From assembly GCF_900573885.1 (NCBI RefSeq), contig NZ_UPSE01000283.1, positions 1 to 64,000 of the forward strand: a stretch of 64,000 nucleotides of DNA. Reading direction: 5' to 3'. A program made the translations under genes and the position numbers. Position 1 is the first letter of the stretch. The number at the start of each line of letters is the position of its first letter. The notes under the pieces were generated by a model. The model made no database searches, had not been told where the DNA came from, and worked only from the letters and a program-made list of their open reading frames with translations. Origin of the DNA: Pseudomonas viridiflava (GTDB lineage: Bacteria > Pseudomonadota > Gammaproteobacteria > Pseudomonadales > Pseudomonadaceae). Of the stretch, positions 1 through 9,629 are shown piece after piece.

Positions 1-179
1 CAGTCGATTTATTCTGTACATGTTGCGGGCTTGTTTTTGAGTTGGCGCTCAGGGGAATACCCCGTAAAAACAACGCCCGCAACCCTTTCAGAACATCCCC
101 TCGAAATTATTCCGGACAGCAGTGCGCCTTCGCGGGAATGACGGTGTTGGATTTAATAGTTCAACGGTGAGCGCGAGCC
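1..179. other. Intergenic start of window
   Basis: No gene, RNA or convincing terminator is visible. The stretch lies downstream of the DAHP synthase gene, which is read on the minus strand and ends at 180. Confidence 0.5.
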
Positions 180-1526
180 TTACCGCCGAACCTGCTTCAA
201 CGTCTCCGCAATCAAAAACGCCAACTCCAGCGACTGATCGGCATTCATGCGCGGGTCGCAATGGGTGTGGTAACGATCAGACAGGCCGTCTTCGGTAATT
301 GGTCGCGAGCCGCCAATGCACTCGGTGACGTTCTGGCCGGTCATTTCAATGTGGATACCGCCGGCATACGTGCCTTCCGCTTCGTGCACCTGGAAGAACT
401 GTTTCACTTCCGCCAGGATCTGCGCAAAGTCGCGGGTTTTGTAGCCGCTTGATGCCTTGATGGTGTTGCCGTGCATGGGGTCGGAACTCCACAACACGTG
501 GCGGCCTTCTTCTTTAACGGTGCGCAGCAAACGCGGCAGGCCGGCTTCGACTTTGTCGGCGCCCATGCGCACGATGAGGTTGAGGCGGCCCGGATCGTTG
601 TCCGGGTTGAGGATGTCGATCAGGCGGATCAGGTCTTCGCTGCTCATGCTCGGCCCGCACTTCACGCCGATCGGGTTGCCGACGCCGCGCAGAAATTCCA
701 CATGCGCACCGTCTACCTGACGGGTGCGATCACCAATCCACAGCATGTGCGCCGAACAGGCGTAGTCGCCGCCGGTGAGGCTGTCGCGGCGCACAAAGGC
801 TTGCTCGTAATTGAGCAGCAGCGCTTCGTGGGCGGTGAAGAAACTGGTTTCGCGCAGTTGCGGCGAGGTGTCCATGCCGCAGGCACGCATGAAGGCAAGG
901 GTTTCGTCGATGCGGTCGGCCAACTGGTTGTACTTCTCGCCGAGCGCCGAATTCTCGATGAACTCCAGGTTCCACTTGTGCACTTGATGCAGGTCGGCGA
1001 AGCCGCCCTGAGCAAAGGCGCGCAGCAGGTTCAGGCTGGCGGTGGACTGGTGGTACGCCTGCAGCAAGCGCTCGGGATCGGGCACGCGGCTGGTGGCATC
1101 GAAGCCGATGCCGTTGACGATGTCGCCGCGGTAGGCGGGCAGGGTGACGCCGTCGATGGTTTCGTCATTGGCCGAGCGCGGCTTGGCGAATTGCCCGGCC
1201 ATGCGCCCGACTTTCACCACCGGGCTGCCGGCGGCGAAGGTCATCACAATGGCCATTTGCAGCAGCACCTTGAAGGTGTCGCGAATTTTCGCCGCGCTGA
1301 ACTCGGCAAAACTCTCGGCGCAATCGCCCCCTTGCAGTAGAAACGCACGGCCCTGAGTGACCTCGGCAAACTGGCGGCGCAGCTCGCGCGCTTCGCCGGC
1401 AAATACCAGCGGCGGATAACCGGCGAGGGTTTGCTCGACCTGGCTCAGGTGGGCGGCATCCGGGTACTGCGGTTGCTGCTGGATGGGTTTGCTTCTCCAG
1501 CTGCTGGGGCTCCATGGTTGCGACAT
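180..1526 (-). CDS. Class II 3-deoxy-7-phosphoheptulonate (DAHP) synthase
   Basis: Condenses phosphoenolpyruvate with erythrose 4-phosphate, the first step of the shikimate pathway to aromatic compounds; cytosolic. The 448-residue length is normal for the plant/PhzC-like class II family. Visible family motifs include QGGDCAESF near residue 65 (the Cys is a metal ligand), [13 protein letters not shown] near 106, [14 protein letters not shown] near 265 and [15 protein letters not shown] near 385. The start [14 protein letters not shown] is typical for the family. It lies in a block (FMO, spermidine-synthase-like, crotonase, deaD) whose order resembles P. aeruginosa PA2840-PA2843 as I remember it. 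It could serve general or secondary aromatic metabolism; nothing nearby decides this. Confidence 0.93.
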   Translation of the reverse strand: MSQPWSPSSWRSKPIQQQPQYPDAAHLSQVEQTLAGYPPLVFAGEARELRRQFAEVTQGRAFLLQGGDCAESFAEFSAAKIRDTFKVLLQMAIVMTFAAGSPVVKVGRMAGQFAKPRSANDETIDGVTLPAYRGDIVNGIGFDATSRVPDPERLLQAYHQSTASLNLLRAFAQGGFADLHQVHKWNLEFIENSALGEKYNQLADRIDETLAFMRACGMDTSPQLRETSFFTAHEALLLNYEQAFVRRDSLTGGDYACSAHMLWIGDRTRQVDGAHVEFLRGVGNPIGVKCGPSMSSEDLIRLIDILNPDNDPGRLNLIVRMGADKVEAGLPRLLRTVKEEGRHVLWSSDPMHGNTIKASSGYKTRDFAQILAEVKQFFQVHEAEGTYAGGIHIEMTGQNVTECIGGSRPITEDGLSDRYHTHCDPRMNADQSLELAFLIAETLKQVRR

Positions 1527-1637
1527 CGACGTTCTCGGCTCAAGCGAATTAGGCGGACGGGCATGGTAACCGATCGGCCTGCGCCCACAAGCGCAGAGCC
1601 TGTCGATTGGCGCGATAGAGCCGCTCCATGCAGCCGC

Positions 1638-2972
1638 TTATGAGGCGTGTGCGGTCGCGCTCGAAGCCTCTGATTGTTCAACAGGCACGCGCAACGCGGC
1701 GCTGTGTTCGGCGATGCTCTGGCGATAGGTGTCTTTGTGCACGTAATAGGCCATGCGCTCCAGTTCCAGATACTGGTAGCCGCCATCCAGGCGAATGCTC
1801 GCGCGTTGACGTTTTATGGTTTTGAACGCATGGGCGGCGGGGCTGCCCGCTTGCAACTGACGGATATACAACGCCACCAGCTCCGCCTGCTCGGCCCGGC
1901 CCTGCCAGCCAAGGCCCGACGCCTCAACCATGCCCATCATGAACAGGTCGTCGTACTCGGGGTGGAACACGTTCAGGTACAGCTTCGGCGCACCCGCGCC
2001 TTGCGGCCAGTTGAGGTGCTCGCGGGCAATAAACGGGTAGTCCAGCTTGTAGCCGGTGCCTTGCAGAATCAGGTCGTACTCGGCCTGCTCGCCGTCGGTA
2101 AAGGTCACCTGCTTGCCGTTCACGTTCGCGATGTCGCGGCGCGCTTTGATGTCGCCATGGCCGAGGTGATGAAGCACCAGGGAATTCACTACCGGGTGCG
2201 ACTCATACAGCTTGTAGTCGGGATCGGGCAGACCGTACTGCGAGGGCTTGCCGATCAAGGCGCGGATCAAAAGACCGTCGACGCGCTGCTTCAAGGCGCG
2301 AGGCAATTTCACCGCACCGCCGAAGGTGTCGATGGGGCGGCCCAGCAGAAATTTCGGAAGGAAGTAATAGCCACGTCGTACTGATAAATCCACCGAAGCG
2401 GCACGGTGCACGGCGTCTACGGTGATGTCGCACGCCGAGTTTCCGCAGCCGACGATCAACACCCGTTTGCCGGCGAAGACCTCGGCCGAGCGGTACTCGC
2501 TGGAATGCATCAGTTCGCCGCTGAAAGCGCCGGGCAGGTGCGCCAGGTTTGGGGTGTGCAGGGTGCCGTTGGCGATCAGCACGCCATCGAACTGCCATTC
2601 GCGGGTGACGCCGGCTTTCTCGGTAAACAGCGTCCAGCCGCTTTCGTGACGTTCCATGCGCAGCACTCTGGTGCCGAATTGGTAGTGCTCATACAGGCCG
2701 AAGTGGCTGGCGTAATCGCGGAAATAGCGGCGCATTTCGCTGTGGTGCGGGTAGGGCGCCACGTCATCGCGCATCGGAAATTCGCTGAACTGGGTGGTGC
2801 TTTTTGACGAGATGAGGTGCGCTGACTCGTACATGGTGCTGTGGGGGTTGTCGATGTCCCACAAGCCGCCGACGTCGCTGTGCAGCTCGAAGCCGACAAA
2901 GGCGATGCCGTGCTTGTGCAGCTGCCGCGCGGTGCACAAGCCCATGGGGCCGGCGCCAATAATGGCGTACAT
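1638..2972 (-). CDS. Flavin-containing monooxygenase (FMO type)
   Basis: NADPH- and FAD-dependent monooxygenase of 444 residues, substrate unknown. The N-terminus MYAIIGAGPMGLC is the FAD dinucleotide fold (GxGxxG), VLIVGCGNSACD near residue 170 is the NADPH fold, and FSGELMHSSEYR near 149 matches the FMO fingerprint FxGxxxHxxxY rather than the Baeyer-Villiger form seen at 10.1-11.6 kb. The ATG at 2972 is preceded by GGGAG at good spacing. It is transcribed towards the DAHP synthase gene with about 110 bases between them and could share its transcript. The preferred substrate (amine or sulfide) cannot be read from the sequence. Confidence 0.88.
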   Translation of the reverse strand: MYAIIGAGPMGLCTARQLHKHGIAFVGFELHSDVGGLWDIDNPHSTMYESAHLISSKSTTQFSEFPMRDDVAPYPHHSEMRRYFRDYASHFGLYEHYQFGTRVLRMERHESGWTLFTEKAGVTREWQFDGVLIANGTLHTPNLAHLPGAFSGELMHSSEYRSAEVFAGKRVLIVGCGNSACDITVDAVHRAASVDLSVRRGYYFLPKFLLGRPIDTFGGAVKLPRALKQRVDGLLIRALIGKPSQYGLPDPDYKLYESHPVVNSLVLHHLGHGDIKARRDIANVNGKQVTFTDGEQAEYDLILQGTGYKLDYPFIAREHLNWPQGAGAPKLYLNVFHPEYDDLFMMGMVEASGLGWQGRAEQAELVALYIRQLQAGSPAAHAFKTIKRQRASIRLDGGYQYLELERMAYYVHKDTYRQSIAEHSAALRVPVEQSEASSATAHAS

Positions 2973-3152
2973 AACATTCTCCCGTGCAGGTCGCGGCCAG
3001 CCGTAGCGCCGCGCCCGTTCATTTGTTGTTGTAGTTGAGGGGGCTGAAGTGGGCGAATTATTGCGTGACCGCCGCCCGGCTCTTCAATGACAATCGGCGC
3101 CTTTCCCCGGCCTCGGCTGGTCCGGGATGTCACACGCGCTGGAGACTGAGCA

Positions 3153-3926
3153 ATGCCTGAACAGCCGCCACGGGACGAGCTGACCGAAGAGCTGTTGTTG
3201 GCCGAAGTGCACGACGAATACGGCGTGATCAAGGTCATGCAGGTGGGCGACTACCGCTTTCTTGAATTCGGCGATGCCATCGAGCAAAGCTGCGTGTTTC
3301 TGCCCGATCCAACCTGGCTGGAGTACGACTACACCCGCGCCATGTTTATTGGCGCGCTGTGCCACGACGCGCCTGAGAGCGCGCTGTTTCTGGGTCTCGG
3401 CGCCGGTACGCTGACCCAGGCCTGCCTGCGTTTTCTGCCGCTGGATGACGTTGAAGCCATTGAGCTGCGCCCGGATGTGCCGCGTCTGGCCATGGAATAC
3501 ATGGGCCTTGATGACGATTCACGTTTATACGTGCGCATTGGTGATGCCATCGAGTTGCTGCAAACGGCTGAGTCGGCCGACCTGATTTTTGTCGACTTGT
3601 ATACCGACACCGGCCCGGCCGTGGGCCATCTGGCCTGGCGTTTTCTCGAAGGCTGCCAGCAGCGCTTGAACCCCGGTGGCTGGCTGGTGATCAACCAGTG
3701 GGCCAGCGACGACGGCAAGCCGCTGGGCGCGGCGCTGCTGCGCGGGTTGTATCACCGGCATTACTGGGAACTGCCGGTCAAGGAGGGCAACGTGATTCTG
3801 ATCGTGCCCGCCGACCTTGATCAGCAACTGGATACCGCTGCGCTGGGCAAACGCGCCGAAGCGTTGCAGGCGCAGTTGGGTTATTCGCTGCAACCCTTGA
3901 TCGACCTGGTGCGTCCGGCCACCTGA
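3153..3926 (+). CDS. Spermidine synthase-like methyltransferase-fold protein
   Basis: A 257-residue protein with the SpeE-like Rossmann fold: FLGLGAGTLTQACLRFLP near residue 78 is the nucleotide-binding loop, VEAIELRPDVPRLA is the acidic end of strand two, and IFVDLYTDTGPAVG near 145 matches the region that holds the catalytic Asp in polyamine synthases. The long N-terminal beta domain of true SpeE is reduced, and such proteins are often annotated only as spermidine synthase-like. GGAG precedes the ATG by eight bases. It runs convergently to the crotonase gene, with stop codons one base apart (3926 and 3928). True aminopropyltransferase activity is uncertain. Confidence 0.8.
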   Translation: MPEQPPRDELTEELLLAEVHDEYGVIKVMQVGDYRFLEFGDAIEQSCVFLPDPTWLEYDYTRAMFIGALCHDAPESALFLGLGAGTLTQACLRFLPLDDVEAIELRPDVPRLAMEYMGLDDDSRLYVRIGDAIELLQTAESADLIFVDLYTDTGPAVGHLAWRFLEGCQQRLNPGGWLVINQWASDDGKPLGAALLRGLYHRHYWELPVKEGNVILIVPADLDQQLDTAALGKRAEALQAQLGYSLQPLIDLVRPAT

Positions 3927-3927
3927 G

Positions 3928-4719
3928 TCAACGACCTTTAAACGCGCCGGGCCGGCGCTCTTGCATGGCGCGCACGCCTTCCTGTGCATCTTCGCTGGCC
4001 ATCAGCCGGCGCATAGTGGCAGGCAGGGCGGCCGCGGCCGCTACTTCGCCTTCGGTTACTGTCTGGCGCGCCGAGGCCAGGGTCGCTTGCACGCCCAGTG
4101 GCGCCTGGGCCGCCACCCGTTCGGCCAGGTGCAGGGCGCGCGGCAGCAGGTCTTCGCTCGCCAGTACTTCTTGCACCAGGCCCAGTCGACAGGCTTCGTG
4201 TGCATCGAATTCATCACCGGTCAGCAGCCAGCGCATGGCATTGCCCCAGCCGGCGGCCTGGTGCATGCGCAAGGTCGCGCCGCCGAACGGAAAGATGCCG
4301 CGCTGCACTTCCATTTGCGCAAAGCGCGTATTGCTGGCGCACAGGTTGATATCGGAGGCGAGCATCAATTCGATGCCAATGGTGAAGCAGTAGCCCTGGG
4401 CGGCAACGATCACCGGTTTGCTCACACGCGGGCCGCCAAACACGCCCCATGGGTCGCAGCCACCTTCGGGAATCTGCCAGCCACTGGCGAAAGTGGCGGC
4501 GACGTTCGCCAGGTCCAGCCCGGCGGTGAAATGCTCGCCGTGGGCAAACACCACGGCAACGCGCATGTCGCTGTCACGCTCGAACTCGCCGTAGGCAAGG
4601 GTCAGGTCGTTGAGCAGAGCCAGGTCGAAGGCATTGCGTTTGGAAGGGCGGTCGAGGCCGATCAGCATGATCGCCCCGCGTTTTTCTCGGCTGACGCGAC
4701 CGGCGCTGGTGCTGTTCAT
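3928..4719 (-). CDS. Enoyl-CoA hydratase/crotonase family protein
   Basis: Member of the crotonase superfamily, 263 residues, normal length. The oxyanion-hole segments are HGEHFTAGLDLANVA near residue 62 and the later GIFPFGGATLRMH near 143; the C-terminal part has the usual LTGDEFDAHEACRLGLVQEV helix. Start MNSTSAGRVSREKRGAIML is preceded by AAGGAT. It lies between the spermidine-synthase-like gene and deaD and is transcribed away from deaD. The acyl-CoA substrate is not known; hydratase or isomerase are both possible. Confidence 0.87.
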   Translation of the reverse strand: MNSTSAGRVSREKRGAIMLIGLDRPSKRNAFDLALLNDLTLAYGEFERDSDMRVAVVFAHGEHFTAGLDLANVAATFASGWQIPEGGCDPWGVFGGPRVSKPVIVAAQGYCFTIGIELMLASDINLCASNTRFAQMEVQRGIFPFGGATLRMHQAAGWGNAMRWLLTGDEFDAHEACRLGLVQEVLASEDLLPRALHLAERVAAQAPLGVQATLASARQTVTEGEVAAAAALPATMRRLMASEDAQEGVRAMQERRPGAFKGR

Positions 4720-4888
4720 GGCGACGTTATCCTTATGGCTGACGGGAGTGGCTGGTGCGGTATAGCTGGCCTGATGCGCGTGGTCAAACCGCAGCGCGGC
4801 TGGCGCCGGATGCGTCTATCTCGGCGACCGGCTGGCGGAGTGTAAGGATTTTCTTAGCGAAACTTACACCGAGGTCAAGTTTTTCCGG

Positions 4889-4894
4889 TATAGT
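4889..4894 (+). promoter_or_regulatory. Candidate -10 of the deaD promoter with long leader
   Basis: TATAGT at 4889-4894 followed by a GC-rich start region would give a leader of roughly 210 bases before deaD. A clear -35 is not visible. Long leaders are known for cold-induced helicase genes; that this one is cold-regulated is inference. Confidence 0.4.
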
Positions 4895-5113
4895 GCGCGC
4901 CGGCTTCAAACAGCCGTGTTCAGGTTTTGCAGGTTTTTCCCGGAGCGAGCTTTGGGTGCAGTTCACCAAGTGAACGTCCTGAATATCTTCTTTTTTCATT
5001 AATACGTTTTCGCAAATCCCCGCCTACAGGGCTGCCAGGGTTACCTTCGGGTCTTACACGGCATGCGCAGCTTTGGAACATGGGTCTTTGCGGATGCACT
5101 TTGAGGCAGACCC

Positions 5114-6781
5114 ATGACCCAGGTATCCGGCGGCTTCGCCGCGCTCGGACTTAACCCCAATATTCTCGCTGCAGTAATCGCTACCGGTTACGAAGAGCCA
5201 TCGGCTATTCAACTGCAAGCCATTCCAGTGATTCTCGCCGGTCACGACATGATCGGCCAGGCGCAAACCGGTACCGGTAAAACCGCCGCGTTCGCCCTGC
5301 CAATCCTCACCCGTATCGACCCGGCCAAACGTGAGCCGCAGGCCCTGATTCTTGCGCCAACTCGCGAGCTGGCCTTGCAGGTGGCTACCGCTTTTGAAAC
5401 CTACGCCAAGCAAATGCCAGGCGTGAACGTGGTTGCCGTTTACGGCGGCGCGCCGATGGGTCCACAACTGAAAGCCATCCGTAATGGCGCTCAGATTGTT
5501 GTGGCGACCCCGGGTCGTCTGGTTGACCACCTGCGTCGTGACGAAAAAGTGCTGTCGACTATTCAGCACTTGGTACTCGACGAAGCAGACGAAATGCTCA
5601 AGCTGGGCTTCATGGACGACCTGGAAGTTATCTTCAAGGCCATGCCGGCTACCCGCCAGACCGTGCTGTTCTCGGCCACGCTGCCGCACTCGATTCGCGC
5701 CATTGCTGAAAAGCACCTGCGTGACCCGAAGCACATCAAGATCGAAACCAAAACCCAGACTGTGACTGCCATCGAGCAAGCTCACCTGCTGGTTCACGCT
5801 GACCAGAAGCACGCCGCTGTATTGCGTCTGCTGGAAGTGGAAGATTTCGACGCCCTGATCGCCTTCGTGCGCACCAAGCAAGCCACTCTGGACCTGGCCG
5901 CCGCGCTGGAAGCCAAGGGCTACAAAGCTGCCGCGCTGAACGGTGACATCGCCCAGAACCAGCGCGAGCGCGTTATCGACTCGCTCAAAGATGGCCGTCT
6001 GGACATCGTGGTCGCCACCGACGTTGCCGCCCGCGGCCTCGACGTACCGCGCATCACCCACGTAATGAACGTGGACATGCCGTACGACCCGGAATCCTAC
6101 GTTCACCGTATCGGTCGTACCGGCCGTGCCGGTCGTACCGGTCGCGCCCTGTTGCTGGTAACGCCGCGTGAGCGTCGCATGCTGCAAGTGATCGAGCGTG
6201 TAACCGGCCAGAAGGTTGCCGAAGTTCGCCTGCCGAACGGCCAGCAAGTGCTGGACGCACGCATCAAGAAGCTCACCAACGTCCTCGCGCCGCTGGTGGC
6301 TGATGCTGAAGCCAGCCACGGTGATCTGCTCGACCGTCTGACCGCCGACATCGGTTGCAGCCCGCGTGCCCTGGCCGCTGCGCTGCTGCGCAAAGCCACC
6401 AACGGCCAGGCGCTGACCCTTGCCGACGTTGAGCGTGAACAACCACTGGTGCCGAACAGCGCACCGCGTGAGCGTTCCGAGCGTCCTGCCGGTGAGCGTA
6501 GCGAGCCGCGTGAACGTCGTGCCCCGATGCCGCTGGCCGAAGGTCGTGCCCGTTGCCGTACCGCTCTTGGCGCACGCGACGGTATCGCCGCGAAAAACCT
6601 GCTGGGTGCCATCCTCAACGAAGGCGGCCTGGCCCGCGAAGCCATCGGCCGCATTCAAGTGCGCGACAGCTTCAGCCTGGTTGAGCTGCCGGAAGAAGGT
6701 CTGGAGCGTTTGCTGACCAAACTGAAGGACACCCGCGTAGCCGGTAAGCAGCTCAAGCTGCGTCGCTATCGCGAGGACTAA
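5114..6781 (+). CDS. deaD: ATP-dependent DEAD-box RNA helicase DeaD/CsdA
   Basis: Unwinds RNA duplexes during ribosome assembly and mRNA decay, important in the cold. It has 555 residues. Motifs in order: Q-motif region (EEPSAIQLQAIPV), Walker A AQTGTGKTAAF near residue 52, PTRELALQV, LDEADEML (DEAD box) near 155, SATLP, the helicase C domain with VATDVAARGLDVP, and motif VI HRIGRTGRAGRTG. After the core come the dimerisation region and a basic, Arg/Glu-rich stretch, then the RNA-binding DbpA-like end expected of DeaD rather than RhlE or RhlB. A strong terminator follows at 6809-6838. Spelling is ordinary for a highly expressed gene. Confidence 0.95.
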   Translation: MTQVSGGFAALGLNPNILAAVIATGYEEPSAIQLQAIPVILAGHDMIGQAQTGTGKTAAFALPILTRIDPAKREPQALILAPTRELALQVATAFETYAKQMPGVNVVAVYGGAPMGPQLKAIRNGAQIVVATPGRLVDHLRRDEKVLSTIQHLVLDEADEMLKLGFMDDLEVIFKAMPATRQTVLFSATLPHSIRAIAEKHLRDPKHIKIETKTQTVTAIEQAHLLVHADQKHAAVLRLLEVEDFDALIAFVRTKQATLDLAAALEAKGYKAAALNGDIAQNQRERVIDSLKDGRLDIVVATDVAARGLDVPRITHVMNVDMPYDPESYVHRIGRTGRAGRTGRALLLVTPRERRMLQVIERVTGQKVAEVRLPNGQQVLDARIKKLTNVLAPLVADAEASHGDLLDRLTADIGCSPRALAAALLRKATNGQALTLADVEREQPLVPNSAPRERSERPAGERSEPRERRAPMPLAEGRARCRTALGARDGIAAKNLLGAILNEGGLAREAIGRIQVRDSFSLVELPEEGLERLLTKLKDTRVAGKQLKLRRYRED

Positions 6782-6808
6782 GAGGGTTCGCCTTCCGGTC
6801 CGCTAAAT

Positions 6809-6838
6809 AAAAAGCCCGCTGCGAAGCGGGTTTTTTTT
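6809..6838 (+). terminator. Rho-independent terminator of deaD
   Basis: AAAAAGCCCGC, a short loop, GCGGG and eight T residues, 28 bases after the deaD stop. Confidence 0.88.
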
Positions 6839-6847
6839 GTGCTGGAT

Positions 6848-6948
6848 TTGTTGGGCTTCGCTGCGCTCAACCCAACCTACGAGTCGATGTCCTGTTCCGT
6901 AGGGTGGGTTGGTCCGCGTGCGGTGAGCAACGCGAAGCCCAATAAACC
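6848..6948. repeat. REP-like element (TTGGGCTTCG / CAACCCAACCTAC type)
   Basis: An imperfect inverted element begins TTGGGCTTCGCTGCGCTCAA and ends near GCGAAGCCCAA, with CAACCCAACCTACG and a CGTAGGGTGGGTTG segment inside. A second copy with the same ends lies at 19936-20014. Both sit just behind terminators, the usual location of such elements in Pseudomonas. Confidence 0.7.
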
Positions 6949-6951
6949 AGT

Positions 6952-8106
6952 TCAGGACAATTTCAACGTCAGGCTCAGCGCCGCCGCGCCGACCAGCAAG
7001 CCCGCCAACACCAGCAAGGCAACCGCCAGGCTGCTGCCATGGGCGATAAAGCCGATAAACGCCGGCCCCAGCAAAATGCCGCCATAGCCCAGGGTGGAAA
7101 CCGCGGGAATGGCGACGTTTTCGGCCATCACCTTTTGTTTGCCGATCAGGCTGAACATCACCGGCACCACGTTCGAGCAACCAGCGCCTACCAGCAGAAA
7201 GCCCAGTAGCGACAGCTGCCACGACGGACTCAACGTCGCCACCACCAGCCCGGCGGCTGCCATCAGCGAACCCAGTAACACCACACGCTGGCGTCCCACC
7301 CGGTGCACCACCTTGTCGCCGGTCAGGCGGCCGACCGTCATTGCGCAGGAAAACGCCACGTAGCCGATGCCCGAATGGGCGGAGGTCAGACCTTTGCTTT
7401 CGGTGAGGAACACGGCGCTCCAGTCGAGCATGGCGCCTTCGGCCAAAAACAGGATGAAGCACACGGCGCCGATCAACAGCACCACGCCGTGGGGAATGGC
7501 GAAGGCCGGACCATTGCTGGTGCTGCCGAAGGGCAGCAGGTCGCGCGCTGAATGCAGCAGCACGGCAAACACTGCGGTCACTACCGCCATCGCGGCCAGG
7601 AACGGGCTGAGGCCTAGCGCCAACAGCACGCTCACACCTGCCGCGCCGGCGATGCAGCCGACGCTGAACAGGCCATGGAAGCCCGACATCAGCGGCGTTT
7701 CGCTGTTTTTCTCCACCATCACCGCTTGCAAATTGATGGTGCAGTCCATGCAGCCCAGCCCGGCACCGAACAGCGCCAGGCTGACGGCGAGTAACGGCCA
7801 GGAGGCGAACAGGGTCAGCAACGGCAGCATGGTGCAGATCACCATGGCGGCGGCGACAATTACCCGCCGGCAACCAAAGCGCGCAGCCAGCGCGCCGGCC
7901 AATGGCATGGTCAGTAGCGAACCGGCGCCAAGACACAGCAACAACAGGCCCAGCGAACCTTCAGACAAGCCGGCGCGCGCCTTGGCAAATGGCACCAGTG
8001 GTGCCCAGGCCGCCATGACGAAGCCGGCGATGAAAAAGGCCCAGCGCGTCGAGCTTTTTTGCCGTGCGTGGGAAGGGGTGGCGAGGGCAGTTTCAACGGC
8101 AGACAT
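6952..8106 (-). CDS. MFS transporter, YbjJ-like
   Basis: Inner-membrane major facilitator superfamily protein of 384 residues with about twelve hydrophobic segments. The loop LAARFGCRRVIV after the second segment corresponds to the MFS motif A region, and KNSETPLMSGFHGLFSVGC resembles the YbjJ/FucP-like branch, which often carries sugars or unknown small solutes. The start MSAVETALATPSHARQ gives a normal cytoplasmic N-terminus. It is followed on the same strand by no gene; upstream on the minus strand lies the potassium-channel-like gene. Substrate unknown. Confidence 0.82.
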   Translation of the reverse strand: MSAVETALATPSHARQKSSTRWAFFIAGFVMAAWAPLVPFAKARAGLSEGSLGLLLLCLGAGSLLTMPLAGALAARFGCRRVIVAAAMVICTMLPLLTLFASWPLLAVSLALFGAGLGCMDCTINLQAVMVEKNSETPLMSGFHGLFSVGCIAGAAGVSVLLALGLSPFLAAMAVVTAVFAVLLHSARDLLPFGSTSNGPAFAIPHGVVLLIGAVCFILFLAEGAMLDWSAVFLTESKGLTSAHSGIGYVAFSCAMTVGRLTGDKVVHRVGRQRVVLLGSLMAAAGLVVATLSPSWQLSLLGFLLVGAGCSNVVPVMFSLIGKQKVMAENVAIPAVSTLGYGGILLGPAFIGFIAHGSSLAVALLVLAGLLVGAAALSLTLKLS

Positions 8107-8179
8107 CAGCGTTCCAGATCCGGGAAGTACGCGGTCTATGACCCGCCCGGCGCTGACCGCGTTCAGTCTGCCTTCGCTG

Positions 8180-8833
8180 TCAGCGCTTGATAGCTGTCAG
8201 CGCGATCAGGCGCGACACCACGAGCGCGAGGTACATCACGCCGGCGAACTCCTCGATCATCACCAGAGCCCGGGCCATCGGTGTGAGCGGAATGATGTCG
8301 CCGAGACCGACGCCCGACAGCGTGGTGAAACTGAGAAACAGCAGCTCCATCCAGCTCCGCGCCGCGTCAGGGTTGATTAATGCGCCAAAGCTGCCCGGCA
8401 GCAGCAATTGGCAAAAGGTGTACAGGTGCGCAAATGCCCAGGCGAGCAGGGTGAACGTGGCGCCCACGGCATACAGCTCATCCGTGGTGGCACGGTAGTC
8501 GGCGTTCATATAGGCGATCAATGTGCCGGCCGCATAGAAATAAAACACCGCCTCCAGCAGGGCAATCGACGACTCCAGGCTAACCGCAGGCGTCATGTTG
8601 TTGATCACCGACAGCGTTACCAGCAGCACCGCCAGCACCACGGCAACCCAGGTGTGCGAGGAACTGCGTTTGACTACATGCAGCGCCAGGCCCAGCACCA
8701 CCAGGCCGAACGCGCCGAACAGTGCGCGCCCGAGCGGGGTGTCTTCCATCAACGGATAGAGCAGCACGCCGAGCAACTGCACGAACAGCAGGCCGGCTGA
8801 CGGATGACGGATGATGTAACGGACGGGTTGCAT
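8180..8833 (-). CDS. Potassium-channel-family membrane protein
   Basis: About six hydrophobic segments followed, near the C-terminus, by a pore loop FLSFTTLSGVGLGDIIP. TLSGVGLGD is a relaxed form of the K+ selectivity filter TxGxGxGD, with a residue between T and the GxG run. I chose the ATG at 8833 (MQPVRYIIRHPSAG, 217 residues) because AGG stands nine bases before it and the hydrophobic part begins at once; a longer in-frame start at 8899 would add 22 residues without family character. No regulatory domain (RCK, TrkA) is attached. Ion specificity is inferred from the filter alone. Confidence 0.72.
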   Translation of the reverse strand: MQPVRYIIRHPSAGLLFVQLLGVLLYPLMEDTPLGRALFGAFGLVVLGLALHVVKRSSSHTWVAVVLAVLLVTLSVINNMTPAVSLESSIALLEAVFYFYAAGTLIAYMNADYRATTDELYAVGATFTLLAWAFAHLYTFCQLLLPGSFGALINPDAARSWMELLFLSFTTLSGVGLGDIIPLTPMARALVMIEEFAGVMYLALVVSRLIALTAIKR

Positions 8834-8906
8834 AGAAAGCCTGTGCGAGTGGACGGTTAGTGGAGACAACGTAAAGCGCAACGAGGTCCGCTGGCGCAAA
8901 GGCGGT

Positions 8907-9629
8907 TCAAGGCTCGCTGTTGATCAACACGTGGCTCTGCTTGACCCAGCCGGTGTACACCGCGCCGTTTTTGCTGGTGTAGCTGACTTCGGCCCAGCCA
9001 AAACTGTGGATGTTGCTCACCGTAACGCTGTCGCCCGGCACGATATACGCCTTGCGCTCGGTGCAGGTGTCGTTGGGTGCGTGGTGAAAGTACAGGCGAC
9101 CTTCGCCGGTAATTTTGCCCGGCAGCGGTGTGGGCAAACGCTCATCCAGCGACGCGTTCTCGGCCAGGATTTCGCAGTCGACCGGCTCGGCCGGCGTGCC
9201 GGTGACGAATTCGACCTCCTGCAGCAGCAGCGGCGTGTGATGGTGCCCGGTCAGCGCGCCGGTGATGGTGCCTTTGAGCGTGAGCTTGCCCTCGCTCATC
9301 AGGTACGGGCGCAACTGGTCGTAACCCTGCTGGTCGAGGATCAACTGCAAATAATCCAGACGCTGGTCGGCGCTGGTGGCGTCGAATTCATCGTTGGCGG
9401 CCATGCACAGTGGCTCGGGCACGGCCAGGTAGAAGCCGACTTCCGCCTCATCGCCCTGGGTGACGTCTTCATAATTTGGCGCGCCGGGAAAAGTGTCCGG
9501 ATAAAGCGTGCCGGTCAGCGTTACGGTTTCGGTTTCGTAGGCGTGGCACTCGGCGGCGATAGCGAGGGCAGGAAAAAATGGCGCGCCAGCCAGGGCGAGC
9601 AGGGCGCACAGGTGCAACGGTAAACGCAT
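8907..9629 (-). CDS. Secreted DUF4431-type protein with C-terminal SH3-like domain
   Basis: Starting at ATG 9629 the protein (240 residues) begins MRLPLHLCALLALAGAPFFP, a typical Sec signal peptide probably cut after ALAIAAE, so it should be periplasmic. The middle carries CHAYETETVTLTGTL and GKLTLKGTITGALTGHHHTP, characteristic of the DUF4431 region, and the end (YIVPGDSVTVSNIHSFGWAE to GAVYTGWVKQSHVL) looks like a bacterial SH3 domain. A longer reading to 9704 adds 25 residues before the signal peptide and is less likely. The function is not known; a role in lysozyme or wall stress is only a guess. Confidence 0.72.
   Translation of the reverse strand: MRLPLHLCALLALAGAPFFPALAIAAECHAYETETVTLTGTLYPDTFPGAPNYEDVTQGDEAEVGFYLAVPEPLCMAANDEFDATSADQRLDYLQLILDQQGYDQLRPYLMSEGKLTLKGTITGALTGHHHTPLLLQEVEFVTGTPAEPVDCEILAENASLDERLPTPLPGKITGEGRLYFHHAPNDTCTERKAYIVPGDSVTVSNIHSFGWAEVSYTSKNGAVYTGWVKQSHVLINSEP

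Noticed and set aside
5054..6658. Minus-strand open frame of 534 codons opposite deaD
   Set aside because: Antisense shadow of a conserved, highly expressed helicase gene.
6952..8106. Operon of the MFS gene with the channel-like and DUF4431 genes
   Set aside because: They share a strand, but gaps of about 70 bases and unrelated functions leave no basis for a joint role.
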